This document shows, one piece after another, positions 5,916-12,324 of a stretch of DNA of 14,656 nt (position 1 is the first letter of the stretch; each line of letters opens with the position of its first letter). The DNA comes from Deltaproteobacteria bacterium (lineage in GTDB: Bacteria > UBA10199 > SPLOWO2-01-44-7), in contig JACQMB010000157.1 in NCBI GenBank assembly GCA_016203765.1, positions 1 to 14,656 on the forward strand, read 5' to 3'. The position numbers were made by a program, and so were the translations under genes. The notes beneath the pieces are model-generated. The model made no database searches and was not told the origin of the DNA. It saw nothing but the letters and a program-made list of their open reading frames with translations.

Positions 5916-5946
5916 TGAGCTACGCGCCCCCGTTTATTGCATCGAT

Positions 5947-6717
5947 TTACCGAATCTCAAACGGATTTGAAAGCACAAAATCGGGCATTTGCTCGTGGGG
6001 CTTCGAGCAAAATTCGGCCCTGATTTGAAGAGGCTTATCCTTGGGCAATCCCTTTGGGAGGCTTAGCGAAAAATCCCGCGCCGCTTTGCGGTTTTGAATG
6101 AGAAGGCACTTCTCTTTTGTTTTCAGCTTCCCGATCCCCAGATCCGGACGAATCCCAAAAGGAAACTCGGTCATCCGGACGAACCGGAACTTTAACTCCT
6201 CGCCCGGCCGGTAAATATCATATTCGGTGGTCAGATAGACCTGCTTGTTGTGCGCCGAAATATCGGTAAAAACCTTGGAGGTCTTTTGATCCCACCAGCG
6301 CTTCGGCCCCGTGTCGACATGGACCATCCGGCCGGCATAGTATCCGGCTCCGCAGCAATCCAAACTTCGTACGAACTCCCACAGTTTTTTCGGATCCGCA
6401 CCGCTTAACACAACATCGGCCGCCATCCCTTCCATGTGCAGGCTGGCCTGACCCGCCAACTTTCCCTGACGTCTTAGCCGTTCATTATATTCCGGCGAGC
6501 GATAACCCGAATGAACGGTTATTTCTCCTTTTCCCCGTGTTAATTGATCTTGCAAATAATCGAGGAGGGCTACCAGCCGGGGCGAGAGCCCCTCCAGGTT
6601 TTTTTCGCCCCCCTGAACGGCCAGTTGGCCGTCGCCCTGATAAAAATAGCGGGGCGATTGGGCCGCGGCCGCAACACTCCAGAGGAGGAATGAGAAAATA
6701 AAAAAATTGCGCATCAT
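5947..6717 (-). CDS. Exported M15-type peptidase (DUF882/YcbK-like) with C-terminal extension
   Basis: A 256-aa protein beginning MMRNFFIFSFLLWSVAAAAQ, a signal peptide with likely cleavage after Ala-Ala-Ala-Ala-Gln. Residues about 43-148 are a peptidase M15-like domain: TVHSGYRSPEYNERL, SLHMEGMAADVVL (His94, Asp101) and GRMVHVDTG (His133, Asp135), matching the zinc ligands of D-Ala-D-Ala carboxypeptidase-type enzymes such as YcbK. This predicts periplasmic peptidoglycan processing. About 100 further residues form an unrecognised C-terminal domain with three Cys. The reading frame is open far upstream, but ATG 6717 has a GGAGG site and starts the signal peptide. Its stop is 17 nt before the tRNA-Met 5' end, so the tRNA promoter must lie within this gene or be shared. 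It is divergent from the zinc-ribbon gene over a 48-bp gap. Confidence 0.85.
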   Translation of the reverse strand: MMRNFFIFSFLLWSVAAAAQSPRYFYQGDGQLAVQGGEKNLEGLSPRLVALLDYLQDQLTRGKGEITVHSGYRSPEYNERLRRQGKLAGQASLHMEGMAADVVLSGADPKKLWEFVRSLDCCGAGYYAGRMVHVDTGPKRWWDQKTSKVFTDISAHNKQVYLTTEYDIYRPGEELKFRFVRMTEFPFGIRPDLGIGKLKTKEKCLLIQNRKAARDFSLSLPKGLPKDKPLQIRAEFCSKPHEQMPDFVLSNPFEIR

Positions 6718-6765
6718 CTTGACTTCCCTCCATAAACTACATACAAATAAAAGGTTTGCAAGCCC

Positions 6766-7506
6766 ATGTCCCTTGACAAGAAACAATATTTGGAGCCCCT
6801 GCGGGAGTTGAGCCGCCTCGACAACCGCCTCCAGCAGGTCCGGCGGGAGCTGGCCGCCATCCCCGAACAGATGGAGGCCTCCGGGGGCGATTACCTGGCT
6901 CTGCAGAGCGCCCTTCAGGGAAAAGAGACCAGGCTTGGCGAGGCCGAAAAAGAGAAAAAGAAGCTGGAAGGGGAGGTCAAGGAGCTGGGCGAAGAGGTCC
7001 AAACCCGGGAAAAACGCCTTTATGCCATCAAAACCCAAAAAGAATACCAGGCCACCCTCAAGGAGATAGCCAAAATCAAACAGGAGAACAAACAGCGGGA
7101 GGACCGCATCCTGGCCCTCATGGAGGAGGCCGAAAATATTTCCAAAGAAACCACGCAACTAAAATCGGAAATAGCCGATAAGGAAGGTGGGTACAGAAAA
7201 ATCGAGGGGGAGCTGAAAACGAAGGAGGAGGCCTTGACCAAGGAGAAAACGGAACTGGAAGGGCGGCGCCCCCAAATCTTGGAGGCCTTGCCGCCGGCGA
7301 TGTTAAAACAATATGATCAGGCCAAACAGCGTTTCGGCAACCCGATCGCCGGCGTAAAGAAGGGGATCTGTCTGGGGTGCAACATGAACATCCCGCCGCA
7401 GGTTTATAATGAGATGCTGAAGCATGCCGACTTGCGGCACTGCCCCAATTGTCATCGCTTGATTTACGTGGAATTGGAAACTACAATACAGGAGAATCGA
7501 ATATGA
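6766..7506 (+). CDS. Coiled-coil zinc-ribbon protein (COG1579/CT398-like)
   Basis: A 246-aa protein. Residues about 10-180 are a long charged alpha-helical hairpin rich in Lys, Glu and Leu with coiled-coil character. The C-terminus has a C4 zinc ribbon, with Cys202-x2-Cys205 in ICLGCNM and Cys226-x2-Cys229 in HCPNC. This is the widespread COG1579 (DUF164/zf-RING_7) family, proposed to bind nucleic acid; its role is not firmly known. It is the first of three overlapping genes (ATGA overlap with the next) that end in RNase HI and sit just upstream of rnpB, consistent with an RNA/DNA metabolism context. Confidence 0.9.
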   Translation: MSLDKKQYLEPLRELSRLDNRLQQVRRELAAIPEQMEASGGDYLALQSALQGKETRLGEAEKEKKKLEGEVKELGEEVQTREKRLYAIKTQKEYQATLKEIAKIKQENKQREDRILALMEEAENISKETTQLKSEIADKEGGYRKIEGELKTKEEALTKEKTELEGRRPQILEALPPAMLKQYDQAKQRFGNPIAGVKKGICLGCNMNIPPQVYNEMLKHADLRHCPNCHRLIYVELETTIQENRI

Positions 7507-7823
7507 AAATCAAAACCATGCCCAAGGAAACGCTGGCGGAACTTCTTTTATTCCTGGCTGAAAACGAGGAATTTGCGGCGGTGGAGCATCAGCTGTTGGA
7601 AGGAATGAGCGTGGCCCAGGTGCGCGCCGCCCTGCGGGAACTGGCGGTGGGGTTGAGGCAGGAGGCGGCCGAGGAGGGAGACAACCACTACAACCCCCAA
7701 AAAGATTCCAAACTCTCCAGCGAGGCCAAGGAAATCATCTCCTATCTTTCACCGGGGGAAGAGCGGGCCCTGCTCCAGGCCTTCGGTTTGATCGATCGGG
7801 CCAAACCAATTCTCAAGCAGTGA
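7503..7823 (+). CDS. Small unknown protein between zinc-ribbon and RNase HI genes
   Basis: A 106-aa protein that I do not recognise. It starts at the ATG in the ATGA overlap with the zinc-ribbon gene, with an AGGAG site upstream, and ends in a GTGA overlap with RNase HI, so all three are translationally coupled. It is acidic and predicted largely helical: a Leu-rich N-terminal helix (residues 7-20), a linker rich in Asp, Asn and Gln near 60-70, and a C-terminal helix ending DRAKPILKQ. It has no signal peptide, membrane segment or Cys. Tight coupling suggests a role alongside its neighbours, but no function is assigned. Confidence 0.75.
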   Translation: MKIKTMPKETLAELLLFLAENEEFAAVEHQLLEGMSVAQVRAALRELAVGLRQEAAEEGDNHYNPQKDSKLSSEAKEIISYLSPGEERALLQAFGLIDRAKPILKQ

Positions 7824-8236
7824 AGTCGTTTGTCCTTTATACCGACGGGGCGGCGCGGGGCAATCCCGGTCCGGCCGGTGCGGGGTGGGTGGTTTGCGAT
7901 GCGCAAGGCCAGGCCCTGATCGAAGACAAAAAATATCTGGGGGAGCTGACCAACAACCAGGCCGAATATCAGGCATTATTGCTCGGTCTGGAGGGGGCGC
8001 AACAATTAGGCCGCGCGGGTGAAATCACGCTGAAGATCCGCGCCGACTCCGAACTGCTGGTCAAACAAATCCAGGGTGAATATAAAGTCAAAAATGAGGG
8101 GCTAAAACCCTTGTTTCGCCAGGCCGTCTTGACCCTTTCCAAATTGGGTGGTTATACTATTGAGTACGTGCCGCGGGAAAAGAATGAAGAGGCCGACCGG
8201 CTCGCCAATGAAGCGATTGACGAGTATTTTTCGTGA
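7820..8236 (+). CDS. rnhA: Ribonuclease HI
   Basis: A 138-aa RNase H1-fold enzyme that cleaves the RNA strand of RNA-DNA hybrids. It starts at GTG in a GTGA overlap with the preceding gene. The DEDD metal-binding residues are visible: Asp9 (YTDGAARGNPG), Glu49 (NNQAEYQAL), Asp76 (ADSELLVKQ) and Asp126 (EEADRLAN). The protein lacks the basic protrusion of E. coli RNase HI and resembles the shorter type found in many bacteria and archaea (YpdQ-like). Only 3 nt separate its stop from the rnpB P1 helix, so readthrough transcription into rnpB is possible. Confidence 0.94.
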   Translation: MKSFVLYTDGAARGNPGPAGAGWVVCDAQGQALIEDKKYLGELTNNQAEYQALLLGLEGAQQLGRAGEITLKIRADSELLVKQIQGEYKVKNEGLKPLFRQAVLTLSKLGGYTIEYVPREKNEEADRLANEAIDEYFS

Positions 8237-8239
8237 ATT

Positions 8240-8539
8240 CTTTGAAAATGTGAGGCCGAGGGGCCGCTCTCCGCTTTGGCGGAGGGAGGAAAGTCCGGGC
8301 TCCGCAGGACACCGTGGTGGGTAACGCCCACCCTCCGCCTCAGGCGGAGAGGACTAGTGCTACGTCTCTGCCTTTTGGCAGAGCGGGTAAACTCCACGGG
8401 GAGCAAGGCCAAGTAAATCCCCCCTGCCGGTCCGGCAATATGGGGATGGGTAGGCCGCTAGAACCTTGCGGCAACGCAAGGTCCAGAGAAATGGCCCTTT
8501 CAAAACAGAACCCGGCTTACGAGCCTCACATTTTCAAAG
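8240..8539 (+). ncRNA. rnpB: RNase P RNA, type A
   Basis: The two halves of the universally conserved P4 core are present: GAGGAAAGTCCGGGCT (from 8286) and ACAGAACCCGGCTTAC (about 8505-8520). So are GGTAACGCCCACC, GTAAACTCCACGGGGAGCAAG and the AGAGAAATGG segment. The ends pair as a 16-17 bp P1 helix, with CTTTGAAAATGTGAGGC at 8240-8256 against its complement at 8523-8539, which fixes the boundaries. It is the catalytic RNA that removes tRNA 5' leaders. It follows rnhA by 3 nt and meets the porin gene tail-to-tail, the porin stop lying in the T-run just after P1. Confidence 0.97.
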
Positions 8540-8545
8540 GATTTT

Positions 8546-9799
8546 TTAAAAACTGACCACGGTCTGGGCATAGAGGAAGTGGACATCTTGGGCGGCGCCG
8601 GTATCCGAGATAAAATCTCCCGCCTTGAAGAAGGAATAGCCGAAGAGAAATTTCGCGAATTGATTCCAGGCATAGGTTAAAAGCCAATCAATTTCCTGGC
8701 CGACAAAATGGCCGGCATTGGCAAAGTTAGGCCGCACATTGGCCCCGCTGGCCAAAAACAAACCGTTGGCCGGTTCCATCAAAAAGAAGGCGTGATAATC
8801 GAGGGTCGTCTGTATTTTTTGGGTGGGATCCAGCTTCAACGAGAAACGCGGGTTGTGCATATTCCGCCACCCGGCCAAATCCATATAGCCATACTTATCA
8901 TGATTGGTCGGGAAGAGATTGTTGAAAGTCTTTACCCTGCCGGTTGTCGGGGTGTCATCGCCGGAGGCCGCGTTATATTCCAGACCGACCCTAGGCCGCC
9001 ACGCCGTCAAAAAGGTGTAGCCGGCATCGGCATGGACCGCGAAGGCAAGGATGGAACTTCCTCCCGACTCTCCCAGTTGAACGGCCCCTTCGGTATCAAA
9101 ATCCCAATGGTCCCCTAAAGTTCCAGTCAAACGGTTGCCGACGGTGTAGAGGGTCAAAGCCCCCCCGCCCAGACCTCCATCATTGTCCCTTAACACAAAA
9201 AAGGAGGGTTCGTAATCGACGGCCTCAACAATATCCCAGTGGCCGTACGATCCGCCGAAATACTGATTCCCTCCCGCGCGCTGAATCCAGGAAAAAAACC
9301 CATCGAGCCAGAATTTTTCCCATGCCCCCTTCAACTTGACGGCGTCGAAAGAGCGTCCGACATTCGACCAGCCGAAGGTGCCGACCAGGCGCTCCTTTCC
9401 AAAGGCGAGTTCCTGCCGCCCCAGGCGCAAAGAGAGAAGGCCGCCGGCCAAATCCAAAAAGTCGACATAGCCCTGGTGCAAATCGAGATCATCGACGTTG
9501 GTGGTATTGGCCACGCTCGATTCCTCCTGGGCAAAGGTTCGCGAAAATTGCGGCTGGATGAAAAGACGGACTTGGTCCGCCGGTTTGGCCTCGCCGTGCA
9601 CACGGACCCGCATCAGGACAAAGGAGTCGTCCGCGGTTGCCTGACGGCTCGGAACAAAGGAGGCCGCGTCGAGCAGGGTTTCACTGCGGAGCCTGAACTC
9701 ACCGCCGATTTGAAGGGGTGTTGCTTTTTTTTCCTCCGCTTGAGCGAAGGCCGGAGCCGACAACAAAACAAGCGTGAGCAAAAAGTTTAGAGCGCGCAC
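8546..9799 (-). CDS. Alginate-export-type outer-membrane porin
   Basis: A 417-aa protein with a signal peptide (MRALNFLLTLVLLSAPAFAQA) followed by alternating amphipathic strands and a C-terminal Phe (QTVVSF), as expected for an outer-membrane beta-barrel. LSLRLGRQELAFGKERLVGTFGWSNVGRSFDAVKL is typical of the alginate export (AlgE-like) domain family. Many family members are general or anion-selective porins unrelated to alginate. It starts at GTG 9799 behind GGAGGAGG and overlaps the end of the TorD-like gene by 13 nt, so it is the last gene of the molybdoenzyme operon. It may admit the operon's substrate to the periplasm, which is an inference from context. Confidence 0.87.
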   Translation of the reverse strand: MRALNFLLTLVLLSAPAFAQAEEKKATPLQIGGEFRLRSETLLDAASFVPSRQATADDSFVLMRVRVHGEAKPADQVRLFIQPQFSRTFAQEESSVANTTNVDDLDLHQGYVDFLDLAGGLLSLRLGRQELAFGKERLVGTFGWSNVGRSFDAVKLKGAWEKFWLDGFFSWIQRAGGNQYFGGSYGHWDIVEAVDYEPSFFVLRDNDGGLGGGALTLYTVGNRLTGTLGDHWDFDTEGAVQLGESGGSSILAFAVHADAGYTFLTAWRPRVGLEYNAASGDDTPTTGRVKTFNNLFPTNHDKYGYMDLAGWRNMHNPRFSLKLDPTQKIQTTLDYHAFFLMEPANGLFLASGANVRPNFANAGHFVGQEIDWLLTYAWNQFAKFLFGYSFFKAGDFISDTGAAQDVHFLYAQTVVSF

Positions 9800-10440
9800 G
9801 CTACGGGTTCCTCCTCCGCGCGCGGCAGAGAAACGGGGAGCCGGAGCGGCTGGATTTTAAAAAGGTCATTTTCGAAATCAAGCCAGAGTTGCAGAAATTT
9901 GGCAAGGCTATGATAAAAAGGGGCGGTCGTATTTTGCATCACTTTTTCGGCCAGACCGGAGCCCCAGCGCCCCAGATGATCGCGCAGAAAGGATTTTTGA
10001 GCCTCGTGCGTGATTTCGGCCTCTTTGAGCATGTTATTTTCCGCGGCATAGGCTTCTTTTAAGGCCATGTAACTTAAGAAGGCCAATTCCATCTTGATGC
10101 TGTCGGGAGGACCCTCATGGGCCAAAAAATTCAACTCAAAGGCCCGGTAAAATGCGGTGACATCGCCCAGAATGGGACCCCGTTCAGTTAAATGGTAACT
10201 CCCCTCGGAGGGGGGACATAATACCTTGGTGGTGAAAAGGAGATGATACTCTTCTTCCAAATCTTGGGCCTTGGCCCGTTTGACCTCCCGAAGCATTTTT
10301 TTGAATATTTTTCCGAGGGATTGAACCTCCAGAAGGTCTTGCAGGATTGCCTGCAGTTCCCGGAGGTTTTTCTCCAGGGGGACTTCGAATCCCAAAGCCA
10401 ACACACGGTAAACATCACAGCGCAACAGGGCCTTCTTCAT
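9787..10440 (-). CDS. TorD/NarJ-type molybdoenzyme chaperone
   Basis: A 217-aa all-helical protein of the TorD/DmsD/NarJ family, which binds the apo-catalytic subunit and helps cofactor insertion before export. Visible family features are the N-terminal helix (RCDVYRVLALGFEVP), EEEYHLLFTTKVLCPPSEG (the YxxLF and PxEGSY-like segment), the following FYRAFEL, and a HxGxW-like C-terminal stretch (RDHLGRWGSGLAEKV). The start at 10440 was chosen over 10467 because it has GGAGGAA directly upstream and forms an ATGA overlap with the gamma-subunit stop. Its position within the operon supports a dedicated chaperone for the alpha subunit. Confidence 0.87.
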   Translation of the reverse strand: MKKALLRCDVYRVLALGFEVPLEKNLRELQAILQDLLEVQSLGKIFKKMLREVKRAKAQDLEEEYHLLFTTKVLCPPSEGSYHLTERGPILGDVTAFYRAFELNFLAHEGPPDSIKMELAFLSYMALKEAYAAENNMLKEAEITHEAQKSFLRDHLGRWGSGLAEKVMQNTTAPFYHSLAKFLQLWLDFENDLFKIQPLRLPVSLPRAEEEPVACAL

Positions 10441-11231
10441 TTTTCCTCCAAAATCAGGGAAACCCACGGGGCGTAATTTTTTTTGGCCCCCGCGTTTTTA
10501 TCCCCCCCTTCCCACAGGGCGAAGGCGATCGACGTTTTGCCCTTGTCCTGTAACGGGCGCGCCAGGACGACCTGCCATTTTCCATCCGTATGAATGCCCC
10601 AGCCGGAGGCGTTTTGCTCCGCCTGCGTCGTCAGGGTGCCGAAGCCCTCGGCCATCAGCCTTTCCACCGGCGTTTGGCGTTTGGGCTGGGACAGAGGGTT
10701 TTTGGCATCGATCGCCGCCTGGATTCCGAAACGGTAGGTTTCATTATAAGTATTGGGGTAGAGATCCTTCACCTGTTGATAGTGGTCTTCGATATCTTTT
10801 TGCCAGATCGCCTTCCAATGGAGGATGGCGACGGGAAAACCCTTGTTCCCCATAAAGGGAGAGGTTTTTTCGGCCTCTTTGACCGGAAATTGAATCGCGC
10901 AGGCGTCGCTGGCATGGTCGAGAGAGACGGCCTGGTCTTTTGTCTTGTCTTGCCATTCCAGGCGCACCGCCAACCACTTTTTGTTGTGCAAGGTCTTGAC
11001 TTTCAACTGCGCCACGCTGGTTTGAAAAAGGGAAGGTTGCGTGATGTTTTGGGGCAGAAGGTTAACCGTTGTTTCGGGGATCGACTGCCACACCGCGGCA
11101 TTCGGATCCGGCCGACTGAAAAAAGCTCCGTCCACGGCTTGATAGGGGGCATGGATCTCCTGGGCCGCCCCCGCCGCCGGCCAGAGCCAAAGACTAAGCA
11201 GTGTTATGGCGATAGACGTTAAGTTTCGCAT
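10437..11231 (-). CDS. Haem-b gamma subunit, type II DMSO reductase family
   Basis: A 264-aa periplasmic protein with a signal peptide (MRNLTSIAITLLSLWLWPAAGAA). It matches the ethylbenzene-dehydrogenase-type haem-binding domain (EbdC/DdhC/SerC/ClrC). Recognisable parts are KKWLAVRLEWQDKT, SDACAIQFPV, PFMGNKGFPVAILHWKAIW and the late GKWQVVLARPL. Met127 in PFMGN is the likely axial haem ligand; the partner (a Lys in characterised members) cannot be assigned with certainty. The subunit passes electrons between the iron-sulfur beta subunit and a periplasmic carrier. The start at 11231 has AGGGAGA upstream and fits the signal peptide. The gene overlaps the end of the beta gene by 38 nt. Confidence 0.87.
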   Translation of the reverse strand: MRNLTSIAITLLSLWLWPAAGAAQEIHAPYQAVDGAFFSRPDPNAAVWQSIPETTVNLLPQNITQPSLFQTSVAQLKVKTLHNKKWLAVRLEWQDKTKDQAVSLDHASDACAIQFPVKEAEKTSPFMGNKGFPVAILHWKAIWQKDIEDHYQQVKDLYPNTYNETYRFGIQAAIDAKNPLSQPKRQTPVERLMAEGFGTLTTQAEQNASGWGIHTDGKWQVVLARPLQDKGKTSIAFALWEGGDKNAGAKKNYAPWVSLILEEK

Positions 11232-12321
11232 CGAACATCTCCCTTTCGAAAAAGGGCTCTCGGAAGGGAACCCGAACGACCTCGTTTCCCTTTTCATCAA
11301 AGCCGATCGCCGCCTCGTTGGTATGCTCAAACTTCGTAATAATTTTCGGCGTGTTGCCAAAGAGGAGGAAAGCGGCCAGAAGTTTGGGATCGCTTCGGAC
11401 CGTCTGGTAGGTTTGGATGGCTTCCTCGACCCCCGCCCCAAACATTTGCAGTAAAAATTCCCTTGGGACGTGAACGGGAGGGATATAATAGACATTGGGT
11501 TCCGTCCCCGACTGGGGATAGAGGGGGAGGGCCGCCTTTTTAATTCGAACGATATAATCGAGGGGGTTGTTCGGATCTTCCTTCCCCGGCTCCGAGAGCC
11601 AGCCCTGCAGGCGGATCTTGCCGATGCAGGTTTGCACGCATCGAGGCTGTTCCCCTTTTTCCAGCAGGGGATAGCAGGCGATGCATTTTTCGGAAGTCCG
11701 CGTGACCATGTTGAAGAAAACTTTTTTGTAGGGACAGGCCTTCACACATTCCTTGTAGCCGCGGCAGCGGGTCTGGTCGACCAGGACCACCCCGTCTTCC
11801 TCTCTTTTATAGATGGCTTTGCGCGGGCAGGCGGCGAGACACGCCGGATAGGTGCAATGGTTGCAAATGCGTGCCATGTAAAACATCCAGGCGTTGTGCA
11901 TTCCGGAAAAGAAGGCCCCCTTTTCGATCAGCCCAAAAATTTCATCCTCGCCGATATTGGGGTGGGCGTAATCTTCGTAGGCCGGAAGGTGGCCCTTCAC
12001 TCTTTGGCCGGCGGGGGGATTTTCAAAAACGGTCTCTCCTTGATAGGTCTGGCCCTCCCAGTCCTGTCTCCCCATCGTCTTTAACAGTTTCACGTCCCAC
12101 GCCTTGGGATAAAAACCGTACGGCTTGGTCTCCACGTTGTTCCAAAACATCTGCTCCTGGCCCTGGCCGGAGGTCCAGGTGGTCTTGCAGGCCACGGTGC
12201 AGGTTTGGCAGGCGATGCACTTGTTGGTGTCGAAGACATAGGCCACCTGTTTTTTTGGCCGCTTCTCTTCGTAGGGGTATTCCATCTCCCGGTTAATCTG
12301 CCAGTTTTTGACCTTCGGCAT
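11194..12321 (-). CDS. Four-cluster ferredoxin-type beta subunit (NarH/NxrB-like)
   Basis: A 375-aa electron-transfer subunit. It has 15 Cys in four groups: Cys35/38/41/45, Cys153/156/161/165, Cys186/192/196 with Tyr189 in place of the fourth Cys, and Cys213/216/228/232. That predicts three [4Fe-4S] clusters and one [3Fe-4S] cluster, the pattern of type II DMSO reductase beta subunits. The start MPKVKNWQINREMEYPYEEKRPKKQ and the MFWNNVETKPYGFYP segment are very like nitrite oxidoreductase/nitrate reductase NxrB-type proteins. There is no signal peptide, as expected if it is co-exported with a Tat-bearing alpha subunit. It starts 3 nt after the alpha stop, with an AAGGGG site inside the alpha tail. 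Confidence 0.93.
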   Translation of the reverse strand: MPKVKNWQINREMEYPYEEKRPKKQVAYVFDTNKCIACQTCTVACKTTWTSGQGQEQMFWNNVETKPYGFYPKAWDVKLLKTMGRQDWEGQTYQGETVFENPPAGQRVKGHLPAYEDYAHPNIGEDEIFGLIEKGAFFSGMHNAWMFYMARICNHCTYPACLAACPRKAIYKREEDGVVLVDQTRCRGYKECVKACPYKKVFFNMVTRTSEKCIACYPLLEKGEQPRCVQTCIGKIRLQGWLSEPGKEDPNNPLDYIVRIKKAALPLYPQSGTEPNVYYIPPVHVPREFLLQMFGAGVEEAIQTYQTVRSDPKLLAAFLLFGNTPKIITKFEHTNEAAIGFDEKGNEVVRVPFREPFFEREMFDAKLNVYRHNTA

Positions 12322-12324
12322 TGT

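Larger units (their letters stand above)
5622..5929 (-). tRNA. Interrupted elongator tRNA-Met(CAT) with two insertions
   Basis: The three pieces 5929-5916, 5733-5707 and 5652-5622 join to a complete 72-nt tRNA. Its parts are acceptor GGGCGCG/CGCGCCC (7/7 pairs), T8-A9, D-stem GCTC/GAGC with loop AGCGGTA, anticodon stem GTCGG with loop TTCATAA and partner CCGGT (or CCGAT, depending on the exact junction), a 5-nt variable loop, T-stem CTAGG/CCTAG with loop TTCGATC, and A73. CCA is not encoded. The first insertion (182 nt, 5915-5734) sits in the D-loop just after A14 and contains a whole tRNA-Ile2 gene. The second (54 nt, 5706-5653) sits at the anticodon-stem/variable-loop junction. Both begin TCCCGA and end TCGGGA, so each is closed by its own helix. 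The acceptor resembles elongator tRNA-Met rather than the initiator (D-stem GCTC, standard 1-72 pair). Standard tRNA finders would probably miss it. Confidence 0.85.

Noticed and set aside
5622..5929. Archaeal-type (bulge-helix-bulge) tRNA introns
   Set aside because: The insertion ends pair directly with each other against the tRNA body; no 3-nt bulges separated by a 4-bp helix were seen at the junctions, and the gene content is bacterial.
5846..6028. 60-codon plus-strand reading frame over the tRNA locus
   Set aside because: It is a by-product of the palindromic elements and the antisense of the peptidase; it has no family resemblance.
6718..7158. N-terminal extension of the M15 peptidase frame
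   Set aside because: It is antisense to the zinc-ribbon gene; the GGAGG site and signal peptide at 6717 fix the real start.
8523..8550. Bidirectional intrinsic terminator after rnpB
   Set aside because: The 3' arm belongs to the long-range P1 helix of RNase P RNA; the T-run is present but no local hairpin precedes it.
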